Shown here piece after piece: positions 8,321 through 16,100 of a DNA stretch of 18,725 nt. This DNA comes from Fusobacteriota bacterium (GTDB lineage Bacteria > Fusobacteriota > Fusobacteriia > Bac17 > JAEWOZ01). Position numbers and translations under genes: made by a program. The stretch spans positions 1-18,725 of the forward strand of contig JAEWOZ010000138.1 in NCBI GenBank assembly GCA_023399505.1, given 5' to 3'. How positions within the stretch are numbered: position 1 is the first letter of the stretch; each line of letters begins with the position of its first letter. The notes under the pieces were generated by a model, which saw only the letters and a list, made by a program, of their open reading frames with translations, ran no database searches and was not told the origin of the DNA.

Positions 8321-9412
8321 TTATTCTGCTTTATTTAATAAATTTTCCAGATAAATTATAGCTTCTTTTATTTTATTATTTGAAGAATATTTCTTTTCTT
8401 TCATCCTAGCATGTTCAAGTAATTTGTTTATTTCATCTTTTGTTAATTTATATCCAAATCTATCTTTTATCTTTTCAAATACTTCGCTATCGAAGTTACT
8501 TATTAGAGCATATAATGAATTTCTTTTCTTTAAAGTAAAACAGTCTTCTAGTTCAGGTAAACTTAAAAATTCTAATATCAACGCTTTTTTAAGATATCTG
8601 CATGCTAAATAAAAGCTGTTTTTACCTTCTAAATCTTTTTGATTTAATCCTATATTTTTATCTTTAAGAGCTTTAATTTTGAGAAATTCTCTAATAACTT
8701 CTTCATTTTTTTCAATTATTGAAAGTTGGAAAGGATTTATTATATCTTCGTCTTGAGCAAGAAAATTAACACCTTTTTCTTCTAATAATTTAAAAATTCT
8801 AGGAATATTTTCCTTTTGATAACCTTTTTTCCACTTAGCCACTGCAAGTGCGTGTAATGAATTGGAACGAGTATAAGATCTTTTATTAACATCTGCACCA
8901 TTTTCTAATAATAATTCTACCATCTCATAATTTAAGTTGAAAATTGCTATCATCAAAGGTGTAACACCATCTTCAGGTGTACTAGAATTTATGTCATAAA
9001 GTTTTCTTTCATTTGCATCTAAAATTGAATTAAAAGAATAATGGTTTAATAGATACTTTAATATATGAGTATTATTTCCTTTAGCTGCTAAGATAATTAT
9101 AGGCTCTCCTTGATTAGTTAAATTTCTTGGAGAAAAGCCATGGTGCATTAGAAATAAAAAAGAATCATATTTTCCATTCAAAGCAGCAATTTGTAGAAAA
9201 TCTAGATTTTCTCTTCCATATTTAGCTTCTGTTATAAAGGGATTAACTTTTATTATATCTTCCATATTTTCTGTTGTTTGATCAATTAAAAACTGATGAA
9301 ATTCTTTTTTTAAATTTTCTGGACAATGCTCATCTTTAAAATTAGTATTAATATTAATTATTTTACTGCAATTTCCTAATAGCAATAAAAAAAATAATTT
9401 TATTAATAACAT
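8321..9412 (-). CDS. Ankyrin-repeat lipoprotein (intact paralogue)
   Basis: 363 aa. ATG 9412 follows GAGAGGTGA. The signal sequence LLIKLFFLLLLGNC puts the predicted lipidated Cys at 15; Asn at -1 is outside the usual G/A/S. Ankyrin-like units cover much of the chain: about 67-97, 100-130, 149-178 (DGVTPLMIAIFNLNYEMVEL then LLENGADVN, the best match), 183-215, 226-255 and 263-290, followed by a helical cap with LTKDEINKLLEHARMKEKKY and a final amphipathic helix. Ankyrin repeats mediate protein binding; with a lipid anchor this would be an envelope protein, partner unknown. It has its own consensus promoter and terminator. A full-length decayed copy lies at 11536-12609, so the unit was duplicated. 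Confidence 0.88.
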   Translation of the reverse strand: MLLIKLFFLLLLGNCSKIININTNFKDEHCPENLKKEFHQFLIDQTTENMEDIIKVNPFITEAKYGRENLDFLQIAALNGKYDSFLFLMHHGFSPRNLTNQGEPIIILAAKGNNTHILKYLLNHYSFNSILDANERKLYDINSSTPEDGVTPLMIAIFNLNYEMVELLLENGADVNKRSYTRSNSLHALAVAKWKKGYQKENIPRIFKLLEEKGVNFLAQDEDIINPFQLSIIEKNEEVIREFLKIKALKDKNIGLNQKDLEGKNSFYLACRYLKKALILEFLSLPELEDCFTLKKRNSLYALISNFDSEVFEKIKDRFGYKLTKDEINKLLEHARMKEKKYSSNNKIKEAIIYLENLLNKAE

Positions 9413-9445
9413 ATTTCACCTCTCTAAAGTTATGTAATTAATAGA

Positions 9446-9474
9446 ATTATATAATAATTTTAAAAATTTAGCAA
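9446..9474 (-). promoter_or_regulatory. Promoter of the ankyrin lipoprotein gene
   Basis: Minus-strand TTGCTA (9474-9469), 17-base spacer, TATAAT (9451-9446), a perfect -10 box. The corresponding boxes upstream of the pseudogene copy are only 14 bases apart. Confidence 0.7.
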
Positions 9475-9497
9475 ATTGATTGAATATTTATCTCTAT

Positions 9498-11090
9498 TTA
9501 TTTAAGAAGTTTTAATTCTTCTGCTTTATTATGTATTTCTATAATAAAATCTAAAAGAGGTTGTCTTTCCTTTAATAATGCAACTATTTGAGGATAAATT
9601 TCATTCAACCTATTCTCATCATTTTCTAAAATTTCATAATATATCGGTAATGTTCCTTCTTCACTTGAAGTATGATGAGTTATTTTTTTAAACACTTTAC
9701 TAAATTTATGCTTCCTCTTGTGAGCAGTGTTTAATTCTTTTATAGGATATTTGTTTCTCAATTCATTTACTTTGTCTCTATATAAAGCTAGTTTTTTTCT
9801 TTCTTCTTTGATTTTTTCAAATAATTTGTTAACTTCTGTTTTTCTTGAAGTATGGTCTTTATTGGTTTCAATTCGTGTAGCTAATTCACCAATCTCTTTT
9901 GTCTCTTCTTCAGCAAATAAAATAACTTCAGATAGTGCTTCTTCGTAAATTTCCTTACCTCCATCTTTTACTTTTGAAATCCAATTATATTCATTATATA
10001 TAAATTCTATATATCTATTTGCTTCATTAAGCTCAGCCTTATTTAGCAAGAATTTATGTCTCTCTTTAACATGTTGGCTAATATTTTCTCCTATTTGTCC
10101 CATATTAATTTCAGCAGCACCAAAACTAGCAACCTCTGAAGCAGTAATACTTACACCACCAAGAATATCTCCTAAAATTTTAAGAACAAGCTTAAAATTT
10201 AAATGAGCTTTACTTTCAAATTTACCGCCAGCAGCGAGTAGCTCTTCGACAATCATTTCATATTTCTTATGCCCAGCCCATATCAAAGGAGTAATACCCA
10301 TAACTTTCATGGTAGGATCTGCATTCTTTTCTAGCAAAAATCTTACCATTTCTATATTTCTTAAATCTATAGCTAGAATTAGAGGGACCATTTCTTTATT
10401 ATTTTTCTTGTTTATTAAAGAAGCATGTATCTTAGAATTTACTTGCCATAAATAGCTTAAAATATTAATCTTATTAGATTTAATAGCTACCATAAAAGGT
10501 TTATCACCTTCTCCATTTACTTCTTCATTTAAAAGGCTTATTTCTTCTTCTGGACGTTGCATATCTTGTTGAAGTTTCTTTTGTTTTTCTATAAACATTT
10601 TAACAATAGATAATTTCCCCATTTTAATTGCTAAACAAAATGGAGACTCTTGATCAGAAATATTAAACATATTCAAATCAATTCCATCTTTATTTATAAT
10701 ATCTTTAATTACTAAGTCATGCCCATTTTTCAATGCTAAATGGAGCAAGGTATTACCTTCTGGTGTATTTGTTTGATTTAGATTCTCAGTGGGTAAAAAT
10801 TGAAAAGCTATCTTAAATAAATCATATAAATCGTCTTCTTTCCCTTTAAATAGTTCTAAAATAACCATAGGAAAGGTTCTTCCAGAAGGATCTATAAAAT
10901 TAGCTTTTTTTTCATCGCTTAAACTATTTAAGTAACTTACAGCTTCTGTTTTATTCCCCTCTTCTAAATAAGTTTTAAAATTGTTATCTAACATATCTTT
11001 TGATAGAGAAGATAATGGTTGATTTTTATTTTTAGAACAATTCTTTAAAAATGTTGACATAAAAACAAAAATAATAAAAAATGCTTTCAT
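9498..11090 (-). CDS. Ankyrin lipoprotein with glycine-rich segment and coiled-coil tail
   Basis: 530 aa. ATG 11090 follows AAGGAG. The hydrophobic signal ends FLKNC, with predicted lipid Cys18 and, as in its neighbour, Asn at -1. Ankyrin units run from about 108 to 295: EGNTLLHLALKNGHDLVIKD, ESPFCLAIKMGKLSIVKMF, DKPFMVAIKSNKINILSYL, MVPLILAIDLRNIEMVRFLL and GITPLIWAGHKKYEMIVEEL. Residues about 298-335 form a Gly/Ala/Ile-rich stretch (LVLKILGDILGGVSITASEV and on), able to insert in or lie on a membrane. From about 340 to 530 the protein is charged and helical with coiled-coil character (383-450) and a His/Lys-rich patch at 457-473. No family is recognised. The ankyrin, Gly-rich, coiled-coil order parallels the lipoprotein at 3484-4482. 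No terminator is seen before the next gene. Confidence 0.88.
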   Translation of the reverse strand: MKAFFIIFVFMSTFLKNCSKNKNQPLSSLSKDMLDNNFKTYLEEGNKTEAVSYLNSLSDEKKANFIDPSGRTFPMVILELFKGKEDDLYDLFKIAFQFLPTENLNQTNTPEGNTLLHLALKNGHDLVIKDIINKDGIDLNMFNISDQESPFCLAIKMGKLSIVKMFIEKQKKLQQDMQRPEEEISLLNEEVNGEGDKPFMVAIKSNKINILSYLWQVNSKIHASLINKKNNKEMVPLILAIDLRNIEMVRFLLEKNADPTMKVMGITPLIWAGHKKYEMIVEELLAAGGKFESKAHLNFKLVLKILGDILGGVSITASEVASFGAAEINMGQIGENISQHVKERHKFLLNKAELNEANRYIEFIYNEYNWISKVKDGGKEIYEEALSEVILFAEEETKEIGELATRIETNKDHTSRKTEVNKLFEKIKEERKKLALYRDKVNELRNKYPIKELNTAHKRKHKFSKVFKKITHHTSSEEGTLPIYYEILENDENRLNEIYPQIVALLKERQPLLDFIIEIHNKAEELKLLK

Positions 11091-11119
11091 AATTCTCCTT
11101 TTTGATATAGTTTTATATA

Positions 11120-11148
11120 ATTATAATTTCTAAAATATAACTAATCAA
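11120..11148 (-). promoter_or_regulatory. Promoter of the 530-aa ankyrin lipoprotein gene
   Basis: Minus-strand TTGATT (11148-11143), 17-base spacer, TATAAT (11125-11120), about 30 bases ahead of the start codon. Confidence 0.65.
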
Positions 11149-11357
11149 AATAAATTTTTTAAATATTAAAAAAATATGATTGCAAAATATATTTTCATTC
11201 CTTATAACTTTAGAATAAACTATTTTAATATTATCTATAAATTTATTTAATTTTAACATCTTTTATTCAAATATTTAACTGAATTTTTATTTTAATTTCT
11301 TTAAAGAGCATATCAAAAATAATTATGTTTTTATTTTTAAAGCTATAGAAAACCTAT

Positions 11358-11393
11358 TTATAAATTATATTAATTAATATATATAATTTATAA
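11358..11393. repeat. Inverted repeat, 13-bp arms, all A/T
   Basis: TTATAAATTATAT (11358-11370) and its reverse complement ATATAATTTATAA (11381-11393) flank a 10-base spacer. Being pure A/T it could be chance in this composition, a weak terminator or a protein site. Confidence 0.4.
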
Positions 11394-11499
11394 CAAAATA
11401 GTTTTGATATATTTTTAAAAAATTTATATTTGTAAGAATTAAATATAAATAAATACATCTTTTTAATGTTCAATATTCAAATTTATACTAAATATGTAA

Positions 11500-11528
11500 A
11501 TAAAAAAGAAATTCATATGAATTTCTTT
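11500..11528 (-). terminator. Terminator of the decayed ankyrin unit
   Basis: A perfect 12-bp palindrome on either strand, AAAGAAATTCAT/ATGAATTTCTTT (11505-11528), followed on the minus strand by TTTATT. Its layout and bases resemble the terminator at 8289-8314, so it was probably copied with the gene. Confidence 0.6.
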
Positions 11529-11535
11529 AATTAGC

Positions 11536-12609
11536 TCATTCCATTTTAGATAACAGATTTTCTAAGTAAATTATAGCTCTTTTTATTTTATCATTTAAAA
11601 AGTGTTTGCTTTTTTTCTTTTTAGAATATTCTAATAAATTTTTTAATTTTTCTCTTGTTAAAGTATACTCAAATTTTTCTTTTATTTTTTAAAATAGTTC
11701 TTCATTAAAATTATTTATTATAGCATATAATGAGCTTTTTTCTTCTTTGTTATCTTGAATTTCTTTTAAATCTAATAAACTTAATATTAGATCTTTTCCT
11801 AAGTTTTTACATGCTAAGTATAAACTGCTCTTTTCTTTTTACGTAAATTAATTTAAACCTATATCTCTATTATATAAATTTATTATATTAATAAAAGCTT
11901 TAACAACTTCTTTATTTTTTTCAATTATTGAAAATTGAAAGGGATTTAGATCGTCTTCATCCTTAGCTAAAAAATCAGCGGTTTTTTTGGCTTAGTAATT
12001 TTAGTATTTTCAATATATTTTCTTTCTGGATTTCAATTTTATATTTTGCACTACCTAAAAAATTTAATACATTAGGGTTAGTAATAGCTTTTTTACTTAT
12101 ATTTGCTCCATGGTCTAATAATTTTACCATTTCATAATTCAAGTTATAAATAGCAATCATTAAAGGTGTTAAACCATCTCTAGTACTATAGTTTATATTA
12201 TATAATTTTCGTTCTTCTTCAGATAAAATTGTATTAAGAGAATAATATCCTATCAAATATTTTATTATATCAATATTGTCTCCAAATGCTGCTAATGTAA
12301 GTAAGGATTCTCCTTCATTACTTATATTTCTAGGAGGAAAGCTATGACTTATAAAAAAAGGAAAGAAGAGTATTTACCATCTCTAGAAGCTATTTGCAAA
12401 AAATCTTCATTATTATGTTTAGCTTTTGTTATAGAAGGGAATAGCTGTTATAACTGTTTCCATTATATATGTACCTTCTGCAATTACAGCTTCATAAAAA
12501 ATTTTTTTAAATTATAAGAACAATTAATATCTTTAGATTTTGGATCAAGATACGAAATTTTGTTGCAATTTCCTAATAGCAAACAAAAAAATAAACTTAT
12601 TAATATCAT
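11536..12609 (-). pseudogene. Decayed paralogue of the 8321-9412 ankyrin lipoprotein
   Basis: From ATG 12609, preceded by GAGGTGA, the minus strand begins MILISLFFCLLLGNCNK, matching the intact copy's MLLIKLFFLLLLGNCSK. With frame corrections the match continues to the end: PSITKAKHNNEDFLQIA, then EERKLYNINYSTRDGLTPLM, DFLAKDEDDLNPFQFSIIEK, SLYLACKNLGKDLIL, and finally AIIYLENLLSKME with stop TGA at 11538-11536. The frame breaks at least four times: near 12496-12508, 12434-12441, 12353-12359 and 11982-11988. Three of these lie in runs of seven A or T. In-frame TAA codons occur at 11848-11850, 11839-11841 and 11689-11691; two align with Gln and Glu codons of the intact gene. The open stretch 11975-12256 is only a piece of this copy. 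Confidence 0.9.
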
Positions 12610-12623
12610 AATTCACCTCATTC

Positions 12624-12659
12624 TAGTTATATAATTAGTAAAATTATATAACTAATTAT
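12624..12659. repeat. Two overlapping inverted repeats in the pseudogene promoter region
   Basis: TAGTTATATAAT (12624-12635) pairs with ATTATATAACTA (12643-12654), and ATAATTAGT (12631-12639) pairs with ACTAATTAT (12651-12659). The two pairings exclude each other. All arms are nearly pure A/T, so chance is possible. Confidence 0.4.
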
Positions 12660-12668
12660 AAGTAGCAA
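12643..12668 (-). promoter_or_regulatory. Relic promoter of the decayed ankyrin unit
   Basis: Minus-strand TTGCTA (12668-12663) and TATAAT (12648-12643) are the same two boxes as the intact paralogue, but the spacer is 14 bases instead of 17, which should make it weak. Confidence 0.4.
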
Positions 12669-12686
12669 ACTTATTCTTAAATTTAA

Positions 12687-13940
12687 TTAATCAATTACTT
12701 TACTTTTAAATGAACCATCCTCTAATCTTGTAATAATTATTTCATCTCTTCTAATATCTTTAATTGAACTTATAACTTTTTTATTTTTTTCAACTACAGC
12801 ATATCCTCTTGAAAGAATATTTAAAGGATTTAAATTTTTTAAGATATCTATTTTATAATAAAGATTTCTTTTTTTACTATCAGCTAAATTTAAAGCCATT
12901 CTATTTAAAGTATTTTTTGAGAAACTGAGATTTTGTTTAGTCTCTTCAATATTTCTGATAATAGGTCTTTTAAGCCTTTTAATCATTTCATCTATTTGAA
13001 CTCTGTTTTGAAATACATTCTCAGGAAAAGTTCTTAAAATATAGTTACTTTTTCTTACTTCTAATTGATATTTTAAATTACTAGAGATGTTTAATAAGTG
13101 CTTATTTAACTTTTCAGCTTTTAAAAGAAGAAGTTCTTTTAAAGCTTTTTTGCTAGGTGTTACTATATCAGCTGCTTGAGTAGGGGTAGAGGCTCTTTTA
13201 TCTGCAACATAATCTGAAATGACAAAATCAGTTTCGTGACCCACTGCCGATATGATAGGCTTTTTTGAATTAAATATAGCATTTGCAACATTTTCCGTAT
13301 TGAAAGCTTTTAAATCTTCAGCACTTCCTCCACCTCTACCAACTATTATAAGGTCTATTTCATCTAAATTATTTAAAAACTCTATTCCATGTACTATAGC
13401 ATGTTCGGCATCTTCACCTTGTACTCTAGCAGGAAAAGCTATTATATTTATATTTTCAAATTTCTTTTTTGATGTAACTATTATATCTTTTAAAACTGCA
13501 CCATTTTCTGCAGTTACTATACCTATATTAAATGCTAAAGGAATTTCTCTTTTTCTTGCTTGGTCAAAGTATCCTAGCTTCATCAACTTTTCTTTCAGAA
13601 GTTTAAGCTTTTCGTGTCCATCGCCTTCTTGCTCTTTCTTTTTAACAGATTCGCATAATAATTGATATTGGCCTGAAACTTCATAAAGAGTAACTTTCGC
13701 TAATACTTTTAGGACTTGCCCATTTTTAATATTATGATCTATTCCTTTAGATCTATAATTGAAAGCTACACACTTTACAGATGATAAATTATCTTTTAAG
13801 CTAAAATAAAGATGTCCTGAAGGATGATAGGTCAAATTTGAAACCTCTCCCTCTACAAATAAGTTTCTTAGATTTAAATTTCCTTCTAAATGGCTTTTAA
13901 CCATTCTATTTAAATCTGAAACTGTATACATACTATTCAT
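12687..13940 (-). CDS. xseA: Exodeoxyribonuclease VII large subunit
   Basis: 417 aa. With XseB, the enzyme degrades single-stranded DNA from both ends to oligonucleotides in the cytoplasm. An N-terminal OB-fold (about 5-100; YTVSDLNRMVK, then VEGEVSNLTYHPSGHLYFSL) is followed by the catalytic domain: GIVTAENGAVLKDI at 140-153, FPARVQGEDA at 169-178, GRGGGSAEDLKAFNTE at 201-216, and SAVGHETDFVISDYVADKRA plus STPTQAAD at 231-258. A helical region precedes the C-terminal LSRGYAVVEK motif. ATG 13940 follows AAAGGA. The overlapping ATG at 13944 is out of frame and ends after three codons; an in-frame ATG three codons in (13931) is also possible. No xseB lies beside it. The decayed ankyrin unit follows with no clear terminator between. 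Confidence 0.96.
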   Translation of the reverse strand: MNSMYTVSDLNRMVKSHLEGNLNLRNLFVEGEVSNLTYHPSGHLYFSLKDNLSSVKCVAFNYRSKGIDHNIKNGQVLKVLAKVTLYEVSGQYQLLCESVKKKEQEGDGHEKLKLLKEKLMKLGYFDQARKREIPLAFNIGIVTAENGAVLKDIIVTSKKKFENINIIAFPARVQGEDAEHAIVHGIEFLNNLDEIDLIIVGRGGGSAEDLKAFNTENVANAIFNSKKPIISAVGHETDFVISDYVADKRASTPTQAADIVTPSKKALKELLLLKAEKLNKHLLNISSNLKYQLEVRKSNYILRTFPENVFQNRVQIDEMIKRLKRPIIRNIEETKQNLSFSKNTLNRMALNLADSKKRNLYYKIDILKNLNPLNILSRGYAVVEKNKKVISSIKDIRRDEIIITRLEDGSFKSKVID

Positions 13941-13987
13941 TCATAGTTCCTTTGAATGTTCTTTGAGAAATTATATTAATTAAATCA

Positions 13988-14017
13988 ATATTAACATACT
14001 AATTTAATTAGGAGCAA
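13988..14017 (-). promoter_or_regulatory. Promoter of xseA with palindrome in the spacer
   Basis: Minus-strand TTGCTC (14017-14012), 18-base spacer ending TATGT, TAATAT (13993-13988): a TG-extended -10. The spacer contains the palindrome CTAATTTAATTAG (plus strand, 13999-14011), placed where a DNA-binding protein could block polymerase, although such A/T palindromes are common here. Confidence 0.5.
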
Positions 14018-14048
14018 GATAAATTTAGGATTAAAAAGTAAAAAAATT

Positions 14049-14906
14049 CTAATTTTCAAAAGCATCATCATAAATTTCTTTTAATTTTTTCTTACTTATA
14101 TGTGTATATATTTCAGTAGTTTTTATATTGCTATGGCCTAGCAATTCCTGTACATACCTTAGATTAGCTCCATTGTTTAACATTGTTGTAGCTAAAGAAT
14201 GTCTAAATATATGAGGATAAACTTTTTTATTTAAGCCAGCTTTTTTAGCATAGTTACTAATTCTATACCAAAAATTATTTCTACTTATGCTAGGAAAAAG
14301 ATTATATTCTTCTCCCTTTTTATTTACTAATTTTTTTCTAAAGTTTTCATTATAACTAGATATTTTATCTATAACGAACTTTAAAGCAGGAATAATTCTT
14401 GTTTTGTTCCCTTTTCCTATAATTCTAATAGTACTATTTGAATAATCAATATCAGAAATTTTCAAATTTAATATTTCGGAGATTCTTCCTCCTGTGAAAA
14501 TAAGAAGATCTAGAATCAATCTATCTCTCACTCCTAGTATAGAGTTATCAATAGCATCTATTATTTTTAAAATTTCTTCTTGCTCTAAATATTCTGGAAT
14601 CCTTTTAGGACTTTTTACTCTTTCTAAAGAGTATATAGGATTCTCTTTAAGATAAAAATTTAATTCTAAATATTTATAAAAAGCTCTTAAAGAGGAAAAT
14701 TTTCTCGCGTAACTGCTCTCCTTGTATTTACTTTTTAGATTTTCTAAATATTTATATAAATCCTCTTTTTTAGAATCAAAAATATTTTTCTTGCCTAAAA
14801 AGTTTTTATAATCTTCAAGATCTGCTCTGTAGCTTAGCGCACTATTCTTAGATAAACCTTTTTCTAATAAAAGGTAATCAAAAAATTCTTTTACAATATC
14901 ATTCAA
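14049..14906 (-). CDS. Tyrosine recombinase, XerC/XerD type
   Basis: 285 aa. Probably resolves chromosome dimers at dif. The N-terminal SAM-like core-binding domain (about 1-85) shows FFDYLLLEKGLSKNSALSYR. The catalytic domain has the full set: Arg141 (TGGRISEILNL), Lys165 (GKGNKTR), His232/Arg235 (PHIFRHSLAT), His258 (LLGHSNIKTT) and nucleophile Tyr267 (EIYTH). The start is TTG 14906, six bases after an ATAGG ribosome site; no upstream ATG is in frame, and the N-terminus then matches the family's usual start. It begins 22 bases after pheS, so it is probably co-transcribed with it. The size and the genes around it suit a housekeeping Xer protein rather than a phage integrase. XerC and XerD cannot be told apart here. 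Confidence 0.92.
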   Translation of the reverse strand: MNDIVKEFFDYLLLEKGLSKNSALSYRADLEDYKNFLGKKNIFDSKKEDLYKYLENLKSKYKESSYARKFSSLRAFYKYLELNFYLKENPIYSLERVKSPKRIPEYLEQEEILKIIDAIDNSILGVRDRLILDLLIFTGGRISEILNLKISDIDYSNSTIRIIGKGNKTRIIPALKFVIDKISSYNENFRKKLVNKKGEEYNLFPSISRNNFWYRISNYAKKAGLNKKVYPHIFRHSLATTMLNNGANLRYVQELLGHSNIKTTEIYTHISKKKLKEIYDDAFEN

Positions 14907-14928
14907 TTTTTACCTATCTTTTCAATAT

Positions 14929-15969
14929 TTAACCTATTATATTAAATTGTTTTAAAAATTTTAAATCATTTTCAAAGAATAATCTTAAATCATCAATTCC
15001 ATACTTCAACATTACTATTCTTTCCAGTCCTGCACCAAAAGCCCATCCTCTTACTTCATTAATATCATAACCAAAATTTTCTAAAATATTCGGATTAATC
15101 ATTCCACAGCCTAATATTTCTAACCAACCGCTATTTTTGCAAACTCTGCATCCCTCTCCTTTACAAAATATGCATCTTATATCTATCTCTCCTGAAGGTT
15201 CAGTAAAAGGGAAATAATGTGGTCTAAAATTAACTTCTATCCCTTCAAAAAGCTCTTTAACAAATGCTTCCATAAAACCTTTTAATTGAGCGAAACTAGC
15301 ATCTTTAGAGAGATAAAGACCTTCTATTTGATGAAACATAGGAGTGTGAGTAATATCGTAATCTGGACGATATACTTTACCTATTGTCATTTTCATTATA
15401 GGAAGATTTGAATCTTTTTTAGCCTCTTCTAATGCTCTAATTTGCATTGTAGTTGTTTGCGTTCTTAATAGATATTCATCATTAATATAAAAAGTATCGC
15501 TCTCAGCTCTAGAAGGATGGTTTAAAGGTACATTCAATGCATCAAAATTTCTATAAATAGTATCAATCTCAGGAGAATCTACTAAATCAAATCCCATTCT
15601 TTTCAAAATATCCATAATTTGTTCAAATGTTTTAGTTAAAGGATGTAGAGAACCTATCTCAATCTTAGGCTCCAAGGTAATATCTATTTTCTCTTCTTCT
15701 AATCTCTTATTTAATTCTTCATTTTTAAATATTTCTTTTTTGTGTTCTATAAGTTCAGAAATCTTATCTCTTACTTCGTTAGAGAATGTTCCTATTTGAC
15801 TCTTTTCTTCTAAAGATAAATCTTTTATTTTCTTCAAAGAAGTAGTTAAAAGACCATTTTTGCCCATATATTTTATTCTTAATTCTTCAAGTACTTTTGC
15901 TTCTTTTATACTAGTTATCTCTTTTTCAAATTCCTCTTTTATTTTTAAAAGTTCTTTCTTTAGTTCCAT
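14929..15969 (-). CDS. pheS: Phenylalanyl-tRNA synthetase alpha subunit
   Basis: 346 aa, the usual bacterial length. Forms the catalytic half of the alpha2-beta2 enzyme that charges tRNA-Phe. An N-terminal coiled coil (about 1-95) is followed by class II core motifs: HPLTKTFEQIMDIL at 109-122, motif 2 GKVYRPDYDITHTPMFHQIE at 197-216, FPFTEPSGEIDI at 253-264, a C-x2-C-x4-C-x2-C set at Cys266, 269, 274 and 277, and motif 3 GWAFGAGLERIVMLKYGI at 308-325, ending in NDLKFLKQF. ATG 15969 follows AGGAAAG. pheT, usually next, is absent: a recombinase gene follows instead. It has its own promoter. Confidence 0.97.
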   Translation of the reverse strand: MELKKELLKIKEEFEKEITSIKEAKVLEELRIKYMGKNGLLTTSLKKIKDLSLEEKSQIGTFSNEVRDKISELIEHKKEIFKNEELNKRLEEEKIDITLEPKIEIGSLHPLTKTFEQIMDILKRMGFDLVDSPEIDTIYRNFDALNVPLNHPSRAESDTFYINDEYLLRTQTTTMQIRALEEAKKDSNLPIMKMTIGKVYRPDYDITHTPMFHQIEGLYLSKDASFAQLKGFMEAFVKELFEGIEVNFRPHYFPFTEPSGEIDIRCIFCKGEGCRVCKNSGWLEILGCGMINPNILENFGYDINEVRGWAFGAGLERIVMLKYGIDDLRLFFENDLKFLKQFNIIG

Positions 15970-15980
15970 TTTTCTTTCCT

Positions 15981-16015
15981 AAATAAATATTTAGAACATG
16001 TTAACATATTTATTT
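15981..16015. repeat. Inverted repeat around the pheS -10 box
   Basis: AAATAAATAT (15981-15990) and ATATTTATTT (16006-16015) are reverse complements around a 15-base centre holding the -10 box and AACATGTT. One arm lies upstream of any transcript from this promoter, so the symmetry would act on DNA rather than RNA, if it acts at all. Confidence 0.4.
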
Positions 16016-16026
16016 AATATAAACAA
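15998..16026 (-). promoter_or_regulatory. Promoter of pheS-xer (TG-extended -10)
   Basis: Minus-strand TTGTTT (16026-16021), 17-base spacer ending TATGT, TAACAT (16003-15998). The same -35 and spacing are found in front of the TPR gene. The -35 overlaps the tail of the upstream terminator. Confidence 0.6.
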
Positions 16027-16051
16027 GAAAGAGGTAATGATTTACCTCTTT
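16021..16051 (-). terminator. Terminator after the 414-aa lipoprotein gene
   Basis: Minus strand: AAAGAGGTAA (16051-16042), loop ATCA, TTACCTCTTT (16037-16028), then CTTGTTT. It has a 10-bp perfect stem about 50 bases past the stop, one of the clearest terminators in the window. Confidence 0.75.
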
Positions 16052-16100
16052 AAAGTTTCCTTATTTTTACAAGTTTGTTCTTTTTAATTAAATAATCTTT

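Larger units (their letters stand above)
11091..11504. other. AT-rich intergenic stretch, no gene seen
   Basis: About 410 bases that are almost all A and T. Apart from the promoter at 11120-11148 and the inverted repeat at 11358-11393 I see no open frame, RNA gene or protein remnant on either strand. It lies downstream of the pseudogene's terminator relic. Confidence 0.6.

Noticed and set aside
11975..12256. A 93-aa minus-strand frame as an independent small ankyrin gene
   Set aside because: Aligned sequence continues on both sides in other frames to the full length of the 8321-9412 paralogue, so it is a fragment of a pseudogene.
11536..12609. Programmed frameshifting keeping the broken copy functional
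   Set aside because: Besides the shifts there are at least three in-frame TAA codons, two at positions that are sense codons in the intact copy.
13252..13665. Plus-strand open frame of 137 codons
   Set aside because: It lies wholly within the conserved catalytic part of xseA on the other strand.
14049..14906. Integrase of a mobile element
   Set aside because: It has Xer length, a housekeeping operon with pheS, and no attachment-site repeats, tRNA gene or phage genes nearby.
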